NCBI GenBank assembly: GCA_003427395.1
Contig: BFEA01000247.1
Location: forward strand, 1,992,884-2,028,110
Source of the DNA: Chara braunii
Lineage: Eukaryota; Streptophyta; Charophyceae; Charales; Characeae
Direction of reading: 5' to 3'
Length of the DNA: 35,227 nucleotides
A program made the position numbers and the translations under genes. The notes beneath the pieces are model-generated. The model was not told the DNA's origin. It searched no databases and saw only the letters and a program-made list of their open reading frames with translations. This document shows positions 1 through 10,483 of this stretch, piece by piece. The first letter of the stretch is position 1; each line of letters starts with the position of its first letter.

Positions 1-70
<70 letters not shown>
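1..70. repeat. Compound (CT)n(CA)n microsatellite at the window start
   Basis: CT dinucleotides fill bases 1-19 and pass directly into CA dinucleotides up to base 70. The same CT-then-CA arrangement recurs at 5343-5459 and at the very end of the window. It probably marks a contig edge where assembly failed. Confidence 0.97.
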
Positions 71-71
<1 letters not shown>

Positions 72-153
72 CAGCGCACGTACAGTCCTGCTTTGTAAAT
101 GACTGTACCTGCAAATCAGTGCAAGGAGAGTTCTTTCACATGCTGTTACTAAC

Positions 154-261
154 CTGGAGTGTCTCTCCGCAGTCCCCAACCATTCTCAACAGCATGTTAA
201 GAATTGGCTGCAAGAACTGAACCATCGCCATGGGATCCATGTTCTTCAAGTTGTTGATTGT
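154..261 (-). CDS. SPK1: SPK1 exon after DHR-1 (36 codons)
   Basis: This exon encodes 36 residues including QFLQPILNMLLRMVG and ending CGETLQ. It corresponds to the stretch just after DHR-1 in plant SPIKE1, where the helical scaffold between DHR-1 and DHR-2 begins. The acceptor is TTTGATTTGCAG just above base 261 and the donor is CAG|GTTAGTAAC below base 154. Both ends are phase 0, and it joins in frame to the exon at 3158-3319 (GLLE then TINN). It is the last exon visible; the next exons and DHR-2 must lie beyond base 1. The match is from remembered family sequence, not an alignment run, but the identity is high and unbroken. Confidence 0.92.
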
Positions 262-431
262 CTGCAAATCAAAAGCACAGATCACAAGATGGTTGGGCAA
301 CATTTAACAGCTTGGCAAAACCACTTAAATTCAGGTAATGTGTCCTTAGTGACTCCTCGACATCCGTCTCATTTTCCGGACGCTTGTTCCTGTAATGTCC
401 CATCAAAGTCCCCCGTGATTCCTCACCATCC

Positions 432-762
432 GCTGAGACTATTACAGTCCTAAGGTAGTACTCTCCCATACCACCCTTGTCCCAAGCTTGACGTAAGGAG
501 TCCATATATTGTTCTCCCTGGCTTGTCCCAAGCTTGGCGTAAACAGGCTGTATATTCCTCTCCCTAGCAACCTTGAACGAAAGAAAAAACATTGGCCAAC
601 AAATCATGCTTTCAGTGTTTTACATGGTTAACCCCATTAACCATGCTTGGACAGATGGTCCAACAAATCCCTGGCTAATACTAGGAGAAGCATATACAAG
701 GTCTTACATCAAGTTTGGGACAAGGGGGGTATGGGAAAGTACCTCAGCACAGGAATAGTCTC
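432..762. repeat. Foldback element with arms about 85 bp
   Basis: Bases about 434-518 match the reverse complement of about 670-762 over most of their length; the shared core is CCCATACC-CCCTTGTCCCAA. The left arm has a partial 46-bp tandem duplication (476-521 and 522-567). Both arms, read in opposite directions, encode a similar peptide containing WDKGGMG, so the inverted copies may derive from a once-coding sequence. The peptide was not recognised. The spacer is about 100-150 bp. No clear target site duplication was found. Confidence 0.6.
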
Positions 763-944
763 ACTACTCTACAACATAACGAATCCGGCAGGCATTACCA
801 ACAACCCCAGCTCAGCTGGTACACCCATGAACTGTTCAACTACAGACTTCAGTTCGGATCCCACTGAACTCAAATGAGTAAACAACTCTGAATTTACCTA
901 GGGCAAGTCAGTTTGGAGATGATATCTCAAGGGCTTGCCCATTT

Positions 945-966
945 GGGGGGGGGGGGGGGGGGGGGG
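945..966 (+). repeat. Poly-G run of 22 bases
   Basis: An uninterrupted run of 22 G on the plus strand lies inside the SPK1 intron, so the transcript carries poly-C here. Its length is likely uncertain because homopolymers of this size are hard to sequence. It could form a G-quadruplex on the plus strand. Confidence 0.9.
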
Positions 967-2501
967 AGGTCGATCCAGCAGGCATTCATAAATAAAGACC
1001 AATAACCCATCGCCAACAGCATCATGAATATGAATATCAGCATAAGAATGCTTCCACACACCAAACAGAATTCATCCCTTCCAGATAGATACCGAATACT
1101 GTCATGATGTTCGTGGAAACGGTCAAGGACAAAATGAGGAAAACAGCTACGCTATTCTTTGGCTTTGTAATGACCCGCCATAACACAGACTGAGAACACT
1201 GCTGATTTCTGGAGTTCTGCCGATGGAATGGATGCCTTGCTGAGATTCCTGCATTCTGCTGAGTTTTCTAAGTCTGTGTGTGTGCGTGCTTGTTGACCTG
1301 CATGCCTGTCTGAGTGCTTGTCGGTATGAGTGTGTGTGTGACCCGCAAGGGTACTTGCTTGTTTGACAGGCCCGTAGGGCCGGTACTTACCTGTGGCCGT
1401 GCCATTGAGGGTTGCAGCAGGGAAAACACTCAAGTAGCGGAACCAGGGGCCCGCGGAGCTTAGTGCTGCGGAAAAACACTCAAGTAGCAGGTAGGCCGGT
1501 ACCGCATCCAGTAGCAGTAGATGTACCGGGTACTCGAGGCCGAGCAGAAGAAGACAAAGTTGGCATTTTTAGAGGCCCAGTAGTGGTAGGCTAGATCTAG
1601 GACGGTGCCAGTCCATCCAGTCTGAGTCTAGAACCTGTACGGGCAATATCAGAGTCTGCAATGATGTTTCCCTCCGAAAGGGAGGAGGTACCGGTTGCTT
1701 GGGAGGCCGAGCGGCCTGGAAGTCACCGCCCAGGAGGCAAGTGGGCCACTATATCAAGAGGCCGAGGGAAGAGCCCGGCCTCATTCTTCAGTGTGCAAGT
1801 TTGGCAACACGCTGCTGGAGCGCTGGCTGGAGTAGTGCTGGGTACTACAGCGCTGCTGGGAGGAAGAAGCCGGGAGCTTCCACCTTGGCTATGGTGGAGC
1901 TCTACCGGTAGGGGAGGGGGNGTACCTACCTGGCTATGGTGGACACCATCTTCATCACCTTGTTAGGCGCTGCATCTGGAAGGCCCCCATTGGGGGAGTG
2001 CCGCACCAAGGAAGCTTGGGGCAGAGACAGGCATGGCGGCCTAGCGAGCAGCGGCATAGCTACTTTGCGTTGTCCTTTGCACAGGGAGGCAGCGACATAG
2101 CTGCTTTGGGTTGTCCTTTGGACAGGAGGGTTGAGCCCTCAGTAGTCCGCCATAGCCTCGGCCTACATGTGAGAGGAAGGGGAAGGGTGGCCATGGCTAT
2201 GGTGGACCTCATGTTGTGCCTGCAGTAGAAGTGGGATTCAGACATTGATTCTGGTTCAGCCATTCAACATTATTCTTGTTATTTCTTGTTTGAATAAGGG
2301 AGGACGAGATGAGGAGGAGGAGATTGGTTGGCGAAGAAGAAGAGTATTATCTTTGGTCTATGCTCGAGTACATCATCTTCCTCTTCGTTCTTACTTCTTC
2401 TTCTTTCCCTCTCTCTCCTCTCAAGTTCATTGATTTCTTTTTGCAATTGGACGGCATTGTACTTTCTGCTGAGTGTATACTTCGAAATTGGCCAGGATCA
2501 T

Positions 2502-2726
2502 AACAGCTTTAAAAAGGCATACGATGAGGTGAACTGGGATTATTCCTTGAGCAATGAGCAGGAAAAATGGCGGCAGGACCTAATTTCCAGAAATGGTTTA
2601 GGAGACTGTTTAACGACACTATTCAACATGCTTCTTTGTCTTACAATCATTCTGACCAGAGGAAGAAGCTACACTCGAACTAACCGCCTACTTATGACAA
2701 GGGGACCCATCCAAACAGGTGTTTCA
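2502..2726 (+). pseudogene. Possible non-LTR (LINE) reverse transcriptase relic
   Basis: The plus strand encodes FKKAYDEVNWDY, which resembles the conserved (D/E)xxKAYDxVxW motif of LINE reverse transcriptases. It is followed by a segment with TRGRSY and RGPIQTG that loosely recalls the later RT block containing TRGxRQG. The expected next motifs and the YxDD box are not visible, so this is at most a short, degraded piece. It sits antisense inside an SPK1 intron. LINE machinery is needed to explain the U6 retrocopies in this window, which makes it relevant, but the call is tentative. Confidence 0.35.
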
Positions 2727-3157
2727 TAACCAAGGTTGGATGGAACTACTAAACCCTGAAAAAAAACAGCAAGGAGACCCAATAAACCAAATCAAAGACT
2801 CACATACAAGTGGGTTCTCAGGCTCATCAGCAGCAAGAACCTACCCTGGCGAAAACTCTTACTGGAGGGAATTATCCCAAAATAATACTCCACTTCCAGA
2901 AACCAAAGAGACGGCAAAAGAACGGATGAAGTATTGAGATCTTGAACGACAGCACTGCTTCTCCATATTTATGCTGCCAATTTGTGCCAAAATAAAAGGC
3001 CTTTGAAGTTTGATTCCACCTTGCACAACCTGGAAAGTGGTGACACCCTTCAAATACTCGTCAACTCCACATCATAACAGGCAGTACACTCTCATGTCAT
3101 AGGGTCAATGCCGCTGATTGGGAAGTTTAAAGGACTACACCTTACCCAGTGACTCAC

Positions 3158-3319
3158 CTCCAAGAGTCCAGACCTCGTGGAGCTGGCAGACCCCAACACA
3201 TGGTTGTCGTATTCACTAAAGAAGTCTCGGATTCTTTCATCCACTGGGTAGATGGAAGAGCAGAGTCTTAATCGGAGTCTGAAAACTGGCCGCCCCTCTT
3301 CCAGATACTCCATGTTCAC
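3158..3319 (-). CDS. SPK1: SPK1 exon, end of DHR-1 (54 codons)
   Basis: This exon encodes 54 residues beginning VNMEYLEEG, then RLRLRLCSSIYPVDERIRDF and a tail ending SGLLE. In plant SPIKE1 this is the C-terminal part of DHR-1, whose last strands carry the LRLRLCSS and ERIRDFF blocks, nearly unchanged here. The acceptor is GTGATCGTGCAG before 3319 and the donor is TTGGAG|GTGAGTCAC after 3158. Both junctions are phase 0. Upstream it joins the exon at 5196-5271 (DHVK then VNME), downstream the exon at 154-261. A short serine-rich stretch replaces the tryptophan-containing stretch (PPWGSE) of land plants. Confidence 0.93.
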
Positions 3320-5195
3320 CTGCACGATCACATAGATGGAGACGAGTAAGCTTCCACCGTCCTACAGCAAACAATCCCAAGTAGCATGCCATATCCGAAT
3401 TCACACAGCGAGGATGGAATGCGAGGAATGAGCCTCACGGAGCCCTTATCAGACATACAAGTGTTCTGGGATGTGCCCCCCAGCAAGCCCGTGCCCGCCC
3501 GAAGTGAAGGCGGGCCAGAATATCCACGTGAGGCCTGTTTTCGACATCTTTCCATATGTGGGTACTCAGACAGTTGCCGCACGCCAGTTGGTTACAGAGC
3601 AACGTGAGCCTCCAGGCTCTTTCCAGAAGCGAAGGGCTGCGCTGTACAGTTGGGCCCAGGGCTCAAGTGGTTGCGCCCTGGGCACACGCTGTGTGAGGCC
3701 GACACATCACGGACAGGTTACGGGCCAATGAGAAAGCAGCATTGTCGTCACAGATGTGCCGCGAGCCAATGAGAATGCTGCAAACACTTCGAGGCTGGGT
3801 GGCTGCCTGGACGTGCCCAAGTGCACGAGGCCCAGGCCAGTATCTGGAACTGGGCCTGGGTGCAGACACTTGGGCCCAGAGGCAAGCTACTGGGTCCCCA
3901 CACGCCTGGCCAGACCGGCCCACCAGCAGACATACTTTCCATAAAGTAAAGTGTGTACTCCCTGGGCAGGCATTCTGGCCTTTGCAGGCAATGCGGACAC
4001 GCTGCTGCGTTGCTGCACTAATGTCTGCATGGGCGCTGCTGATCGGACAGGCACACGGGCGCTGAGGCAGTGGGCGCTGCTGAGGCAGTGGGCACACAGC
4101 AGCCATAGCCGGGCTGCAGGGGCGCAGACAGGTGATGGCGATGGTGGTCTTCGGGTAGGAGGCGCATGCAGAGGGGGTCAAGGTGTGATGAGGGGAGGAG
4201 AGAGAACACACCTGGTGTATGTTGGTGATCAGCATTGGTGTTGACGGCACATACATTGGTTTTCGACTTCGATGTGATCCAGTTGTATGAACGTAGATAG
4301 GCTAGTTAGGCTGAGTAGTATAGGCTGGGCACTGGGTGCCAGACAGAAGGAGCGACATTGGATACAGTGTTGGTGTGACCAGATTGGCACTCTAGTTCAT
4401 TGTACTGCTCTTATTTGGATGGTATCGTGGTGCATTGAGCTCTCTGCTTGGTACATGACTATCTGGACTTCGTGATTTTGCAACTTGGATTTCTGTCTAT
4501 CACTCTCACTCATATTCCTTACACTCGTGTCACTTCAGCTAAAACCCAAAATGGATCGTCTCCCTTGTTCTGAAGAGGGGGGGGGGGGACATACAATTCA
4601 CTGTGGATGGAGAAGGTCTCAGGCGATCATCAAAGAAAGCCTATGCAGACTGCCGGAGAAAAGGCTCAAGGAGTTCCGAGAAAGTCTGGCTTTTGTAAGG
4701 AACGATTGCAAAATGGAACAGGATTAGGCGATGAAAGATTGGCACAACTCAAGAGGTCACTGACGGAAGCACGAATCCAATCCAGCAATTCGTCGACTGG
4801 GTGCCAGTCTTAATATACTCTGTTGCAATGGCAGGTTCACAATGCAGCAAGTGATTTGATGTGAGTCTCGATGTGAGGGACATTGAATGAAGGTTTGGGG
4901 GATTCACAACCCAGCAAGTGGTTAGAAGAGTCTTCATGCTTGCCAATGTCATTGGTATCCCCAGTCGAATAGTGGGGAGGAACCTGCCCTAAAACAAAAA
5001 TCATGCATATGAACTTGGTGAGGGAATAAGAACTGAGTCTTTGTCCCAGAATAGGAGCGATAACCAAAAAATGTTGTATATCTGCAGGCATAGTGTAAGA
5101 CAAAAAGAAATTCACAATCAGAGCGTATCTCCTTCTTAAGCAAGGACATACATTTGTTAAAGGGCAGACAGATACTCAGAATATGATGATCTCAC
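3320..5195 (-). other. SPK1 intron (1876 bp), no genes seen
   Basis: About 3420-4260 is GC-richer with many GGGC and CACGCTG words and a short CGCTGAGGCAGTGGG duplication near 4060-4095. A run of ten G lies near 4578. Near 4840-4925 two diverged copies of a CAGCAAGTG-containing segment occur. The long open frames here lack recognisable domains and look like chance or decayed repeats. Confidence 0.7.
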
Positions 5196-5271
5196 CTTGA
5201 CATGGTCTTTTGTGTAGTGTTTTAGCAATGGTTCCTTGATGATTGGAAGGCTCCCGTCAGATTTCAGCATC
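5196..5271 (-). CDS. SPK1: SPK1 exon in DHR-1 (76 nt)
   Basis: After one base that completes a split codon, the exon encodes MLKSDGSLPIIKEPLLKHYT and then KDHVK. This matches the SPIKE1 block SDITLPIVKELVPHYLQE, inside DHR-1. The acceptor is CTCATCTTTGCAG and the donor is GTCAAG|GTGAGATC. The 5' junction is the only one placed that is not phase 0: the previous exon must end with two bases of a codon. Joining directly to the exon at 10080-10277 gives an in-frame stop five codons in, so another exon must lie between them. Confidence 0.9.
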
Positions 5272-5340
5272 CTGCAAAGATGAGACAGGCAACCAAACAC
5301 CCGCAATAGAGGGATAAGCTCACCTGTAATAGTGGAGAAT

Positions 5341-5342
<2 letters not shown>

Positions 5343-5415
<73 letters not shown>

Positions 5416-5416
5416 N

Positions 5417-5459
<43 letters not shown>
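5343..5459. repeat. Compound (CT)n(CA)n microsatellite
   Basis: CT repeats run from 5343 to 5415, one ambiguous base is at 5416, and CA repeats run to 5459. The ambiguous base sits exactly at the CT/CA switch, so repeat lengths are probably approximate. It lies about 70 bp upstream of an SPK1 acceptor (5271) in transcript terms, where it forms a (TG)n(AG)n stretch before the splice site. Confidence 0.97.
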
Positions 5460-5460
<1 letters not shown>

Positions 5461-6448
5461 ATGGTACGCTCATGCCAGGACCACAGAGTGCAGAAAGAAA
5501 CTGTCATCAGGAATATCATGATATAGACTTACAGAAGTTACAGGGCCGATACAGTCAAAACGGCCAAATACAGTGAATGTTGATTACATGCTGACCGAAC
5601 ATCTGGTGAGTCATTGCGTAGTACCAATGAGCATACAGCTTCCTGGGTTGGGCTCCGGCTTGACTCGTTCACAAAATATAGCATGTTGCTGGTATGATAA
5701 ACGACAGACATTGGCAGTTATTCAATCAAGGCATCTCAAGACCACATCGGTCTTTTTCCTGCCTTTGCCGACTCATTCAATCAACTTCCTTGACTCGTTC
5801 ACAGAGGATAGCATGTACTGATGCTGGCTGTGACTTCACTTCTGTACTTGCTACAGTTCCCAAATTGGACTTGTGTCGTCGATCTCTTTCCTACCTTGGC
5901 CACTGCCAAAATGAATCAGGACTTTCCTGGGACTGAGCTGTGACTGACATGGACAACAGACAACAGCTACCTCACGACTGACACCAGCCTACCAGCTTCT
6001 GTACGGCCTGATTGTATGATACCTACCACAAGTCTACAGCAGGCCCATTGGTAGGGCATGGGCTGCCACACAAACGTTGGCTTTTCTTGGGAGAAGTGCA
6101 AACTTTTTTTCCTTCGACGCTTTCAACAGGCGGTGGTGGTGGTGCGACACTGCAAGATCTTTGCTTCACTTAGGGGCAACACAACCTCCTTTTTTTCCCT
6201 TATTTGGAGCTGTCAAGAAACTGCCATCACCTTCGCTTATGTGCTTCCGTCAACACAATTCCTTTGTTAGACACTCGACGAACTGCCAGCACATTCTCTT
6301 ACATGCCCCCAACAGTGCGACCTTTTCAAAGCCCCTCCAATATGTTTGTTCTCGTACGTTACTCCCTCCCTCATTGATTTTTGAACTTTTTCCCAATGTT
6401 CAAGGCCTTCACTATGACAGCCCTCAACTGCACATGCAAGACTCACTG

Positions 6449-6898
6449 AAGCTGTACGAGTGATGTGCGATGTTGAAGAATCATCGGCTTCCACCACAGT
6501 TGTTTTTCTGCATGCGCAGTCAGTTGCCATGTCCTGATGACGGCTGTCCGATTGGTCGATCATGTGGCTTCATTTTTGCTTTGAATTGAACCCCTTGGCG
6601 TTCGAACTGTCCATGCCCACGTGTTACTCGCTACCTAAATGTTTTTTGAACATTTCTCCCCATGTTGATGCCTTCACTCTGACGGCCCTCCACTACACAT
6701 GCAAACACATATATATCACTTAATCTGAGGAGGTCACACTGCAAAGTGCGTTCAAAGCAAGTATGAAGCCCCACGATCGACCAATCTGACAGCCCTCATC
6801 AGGACACGCCAATTGACTCCGCGTGCAGACAACTTACTGTGGCGGAAGTCAAGGATGATCCATGAACATCCCTCATCAGAGTTACCACTCATACAGCA
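6449..6898. repeat. Foldback element, arms about 140 bp
   Basis: Bases about 6449-6590 match the reverse complement of about 6746-6898, with roughly 75-80% identity judged by eye. The best block is GATTGGTCGATC, present at 6550-6561 and in reverse complement near 6777-6788. The arms keep matching outward to GCTGTACGAGTG on the left and its counterpart CACTCATACAGC on the right. The spacer is about 155 bp and contains a second copy of a segment found at about 6370-6440 (the CCTTCACT-TGAC-GCCCTC words). No transposase frame is visible, so it is probably a non-autonomous foldback or MITE. Confidence 0.7.
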
Positions 6899-9068
6899 GT
6901 TAATCCTAACTCATTGTCTCTTCTGATAAACATTCAATCTGGTCCAGTCTCTCGTGCCCGCAGACAAACAGGAGGAGAGAGGAGAACATGACTTTAATCT
7001 TATTTTCAAACAAACGATGTACATTCACCTCAAGCCTCCACAACAATGCCAAGCAATTGCCATGCTGCTGATGCACAAAGCATTGATAGCCAGACACAGC
7101 ACACCAAGACAGACAAGCAAACAACCAATCAGCCGGGAGTTGTTTCGCCAGAGAGTTAGGCAGGGCACCACAAAGAGAGTACATAACACTGTAGATGGAA
7201 AATTTGAGATCACAATCACAAGCAGAAAATGCTAGAAAGGGTCAAGTCCACCAAAGATTCTTCAGCAAATTCATCTCGCATCTACAGACCCTGGCTAGCA
7301 AGAGAGTCCCAGGGATTACAGTGAGGCCTGCAGGAGCTGCTGAGACTCTAACACTGCCATTGAGTATGTCAATAGCAAAGTGATCGAGACTCCAACATGA
7401 GGTACCAAATGTCTAACATCATGCAACTTACTGCGCTGCTAGAACAAGAGGCAATACAGAATATCCAACGACAACCTGCACAACAGAAAGCAATCCCACA
7501 TGCACAGAAAAGCAATCCCACATGCACAGAAATAATCGATCAGGATGGAGATTCCATGATATACGAGAACCGGCTTACCCAGGACGTCGGCAAGACCTAG
7601 AACTTGGGCCACAATCTCAAACAGGAATATAATGATCAGTTCAGAGACCATATTCCTATAGAAGCCCTAACAATCACCGCAACTCTCAGGCTTCGTTCAG
7701 TTCATCGTCCCAATACTTGGAAAGGAACGCTCTGGGTGCTATGGAAAAGGACATGCAGACTGATCTTCAAGAAGCAGTTAAAAAAACACTACACAAGTTG
7801 CCAAACAGAATACCAGCGATTAAAAAACACTTCGCAGTCTCATAAATTGGCAAAAACTCACAGAAACGTGTTCCTCTTTCTCTCCTCCATCACAAGATAT
7901 CACACGGAACTTCATGAAAGTGCTTCAATTTTCATGGTCAATAAGGTTCCGAATAAAGATCCCAGAAGTCTGTAGAGTCGTTTCATCATACTCTATCATG
8001 ACCTAAGAGGTTTACATAACTTTGCCCACAAATCACTTGCAATGTACATTGTCGAAATCAAACCCTGGTTTCCCTCGCTCACTTAGAGGCCCAGCATGGC
8101 ATGTGAGAAAATCGAAAGATCAGTCTGCCCCATTTGGACAAGGACATATGCATGCCAGGACATGTACGACCCGCAGGCACTACTCAAGAGGTAGTCCGTT
8201 GTAGCTGCCTGCTCGTGCAATGGTACATGCTATATTACTCGCAAACAAACTCAAGGCTTGCCTGTCGTCTCTTATCCATATGTGGCTCTAGAGGCAACTG
8301 ATGGCTAATTCTTCTGCAACTCCTCTGATCAGTAATATTGCTTCAGTTTGGTGCAGAACCATGCTGCAAGTTACCACCAGAGGGAAGGCATTGTCACTGA
8401 TACGGATTTGGACATGCCATATTTCCACAAGCTCATCATGCCCAGGTTCAGGAAAACAGCAAGCCTCCACGGTATGGAACCAACGGTTGGACATGCCAGC
8501 AACGACCCGTACAACATGCACTAGTGCATGTCACAGTTGACGCAGCCCTAGCAGACTTCACTTACCTGACATGCAGGTTACACCTGCATTTAGAGGAGTA
8601 ACCGCATGACATGCAAATTCGCATGCAAAGTTCTCTTCTGCCTCTTCTACTTTTACAGTCCTACTACTCGATCTTATTTTTTTCTGTTCAGCCTGTTTGA
8701 ATCTCAACATGCCTAGAAGTTCAGCAAGTACAATATGAGCCATGTCTATCGTCTTCACCCGAATAGAACGCCTAGTCATCATAGCTGTATTTGGCACAAC
8801 TTTCAGCCCGGGCTGCTCTCCGATCGCCGCCGGATCTTCGCAGTGAGCCTTTTTGTCTGCAACCTGCGGCGGTTGCCCTCTCTATCGACGACCCTCTGTC
8901 GGCAATGCTCTTCAGTCGCATGACAAATTTCTCAAGCTCATTGTGGATGCTATCTATGAATTGCCCTATTCTACTGGGCCTCATAAAGCATTGCGCAAGG
9001 TACGAAATTGGAAAAACACAAAATGGTTAGTGAAGGGCGAAGCTCAGTGTATAAGCGGCGCCTTGTTA

Positions 9069-9225
9069 TCACGAATGCCCAAGTGGTAGAACGCATGTTT
9101 TGCAAGTATGAAGTTATCAGTTCAAGTCCGATCGTCTCCAATTTCCCCGTGAGCCCACGTAGCTCAGGTGGTACCACGGCGTTGACTTGACCTTGTAATT
9201 TATGCCTTCACAGTTTTGAGCTCGT
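9069..9225 (+). repeat. Two tandem tRNA-like sequences, possible SINE head
   Basis: At 9069-9140 a D-arm-like AAGTGGTAGAACGC is followed by a 5-bp stem around TTTGCAA (anticodon position TGC, alanine-like) and a T-arm-like sequence with loop TTCAAGT. The D stem and acceptor stem do not pair. About 80 bp further, at 9160, a good A-box TAGCTCAGGTGG starts a second, weaker copy without a clear B-box. The pair could be decayed tRNA genes or the tRNA-derived head of a SINE. Neither would be a working tRNA. Confidence 0.4.
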
Positions 9226-9567
9226 TTATTACCTCTAGATACGGCGATAATTACCAGGCGTTCTATTCGAGTGAAGACGGTAGTCTGGTCGCAATGTAGG
9301 GATCCTCATGCCCATGTGCCGAGACCACCCTGGCATGTTCATGGCTTGTAGAGTGTACGCTATGGAAACCCTCGGTTGCACACAAACCCAACTGGAAACA
9401 AGGGTAATGAGAGGCAAACAACGGACAAGATACCAACAGTAGGAGCAAGTGACAAGAGCCAAGCCAGTTGATCGTGCAGCATGAGAACGGAGGGGAAAGG
9501 TTCTTGCAGCAATCCGGCAAGCCTTCTGTGGTAGGCTATGATGAATGACCTTGAGGAAAAGGCAAAT

Positions 9568-10010
9568 GCATCCCTGGAAACTAAAGAATGTGCAGGAAAG
9601 TATGTCTCAGGAGTCAATACTCTTAACGGTTTAGCATTAGCCTTAAACTGGTGCTTCATCTTTCATGCTCTTTTAGACCACGAATGTGCCGCAACAAGGT
9701 CCCTACCACACACCCATTAATACAGGGCCGCAGTCAGGCTCGAACTAGAGGACCCCAAAGCTAGCATTCCCATGTAGACCTCAAGCACTGCGAAAAAGAA
9801 GCTTGGGCGTACTGGTGCTTTAAACGATCCTTCAGGTGGGTCATCTGCTACACACCCAACAAACGGAGGTGTACCATTTGCATCCTCCTGAAGCTCATTC
9901 CTATCTCTTGCAGATCACCATTTGCATCCCTCTCAAGCTCAAAATGACGGTAGCCAATACTGTTTAATGATTTAGCATCAATCTGGAATTGGTGTTTTCT
10001 TTTCTAGGTG
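9568..10010 (-). pseudogene. Relic duplications of the SPK1 exon at 10080-10277
   Basis: Copies of the exon's 3' part recur in the adjoining intron. The real exon has ACCATTTGCATCCCTCTCC at 10095 (plus strand); near-copies start at 9873 and 9917, and a more diverged one near 9568. The following intron sequence is also repeated: TTTAGCATTAGCCTTAAACTG near 9629 and TTTAGCATCAATCTGGAATTG near 9977. The copy at 9917-9955 still encodes FELERDANG on the minus strand, like VELERDANG in the exon. They appear to be old, partial tandem duplications with no full splice-site pair. Confidence 0.6.
9722..9790 (-). repeat. tRNA-Pro-like decayed sequence
   Basis: On the minus strand GGTCTACATGGG resembles an A-box, GCTTTGGGG resembles the anticodon region of tRNA-Pro(UGG), and TAGTTCGAGCC is a good B-box. 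The anticodon and acceptor stems do not close, so it is at best a pseudogene or part of a tRNA-derived repeat. Confidence 0.35.
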
Positions 10011-10079
10011 AATTCAGGGCCCTTAGGAAGGGGGTGTTCTGCATCTGAAAAACAGAGTAAGGTTGAAAGATTTCCGTAC

Positions 10080-10277
10080 CGGTTTCGGAACTCGACCATT
10101 TGCATCCCTCTCCAGCTCGACATGAAAGAAAGTGAAAAGAAGATGATGATCTGGCAAAATCACCATTGGCAGCTGAACTTTGAATTCGTCATGAAACAAT
10201 GCTGTCTTTGTGTTCGGAGCAACCTGGGACCACACAAGCCGCTGCATTGGCTCCCCCACATTGCGAGGATAAATTGC
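10080..10277 (-). CDS. SPK1: SPK1 exon, core of DHR-1 (66 codons)
   Basis: The exon encodes AIYPRNVGEPMQRLVWSQ, then FHDEFKVQLP, DHHLLFTFFHVELE and ends RVPKP. These match the DHR-1 core of plant SPIKE1 (AIYPR, YHDEIKVSLP, HHLLFTFFHVDLQ, PKP). The acceptor is GTCGTTGGCCAG before 10277 and the donor is AAACCG|GTACGGAAA after 10080. Both are phase 0. It is separated from the upstream exon (16254-16421) by the longest intron, 5976 bp. Part of this exon has been copied into the following intron. Confidence 0.94.
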
Positions 10278-10483
10278 CTGGCCAACGACATACACAGCAA
10301 ACTTGCCCAAAAGGATTGTCAGCTTCTACCTCTAAAGAACCGGCACCATCAACTACGAACTTTCCAGGCACACGAGAGCTGAACACAACCCAAACACCCA
10401 TACAAGGAGTGTTGACAACTACTCTTGTTCCTTCCCTTGCTTTCTTCCACCTCAGACACTCATACACATGCAAAGGAACCTCC

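Larger units (their letters stand above)
262..3157 (-). other. SPK1 intron (2896 bp) with foldback and LINE-like relic
   Basis: The intron holds a foldback element (432-762), a 22-base poly-G run, a GC-richer stretch at about 1380-2230 with short local duplications (for example the AAACACTCAAGTAGC repeats near 1424 and 1475), one ambiguous base at 1921, a TC-rich patch near 2370-2420 and a possible non-LTR RT relic at 2502-2726. No further exon was recognised. Confidence 0.75.
5272..10079 (-). other. SPK1 intron region (4808 bp) hiding a microexon
   Basis: This span must contain one small exon of 3n+2 bases, about 15-20 residues, matching the VVGYASLPL strand of DHR-1, which I could not identify. 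It also holds a microsatellite (5343-5459), a diverged duplication of CTTGACTCGTTCACA (5661 and 5791), a foldback element (6449-6898), tRNA-like sequences near 9.1 and 9.75 kb, and relic copies of the neighbouring exon (9568-10010). Plus-strand open frames at about 7195-7975 look like a decayed coding sequence but match nothing I know. Confidence 0.7.

Noticed and set aside
5157-5519. 120-codon minus-strand frame as one protein
   Set aside because: Only the 5196-5271 part is an exon; the rest is intron and the RERERE and CVCVCV translation of the microsatellite.
7025-7184. Minus-strand frame with AVSGYQCFV as another microexon candidate
   Set aside because: There is no AG acceptor directly upstream and the residues after GY do not fit the family.
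8558-8640. Minus-strand candidate for the missing SPK1 microexon (frame with SCGYSSKC ending before GTAAGTG near 8563)
   Set aside because: The donor and 3' phase fit, and CGYSS recalls VGYAS, but no AG acceptor gives the needed phase-0 start, and the rest of the peptide does not resemble the DHR-1 strand.
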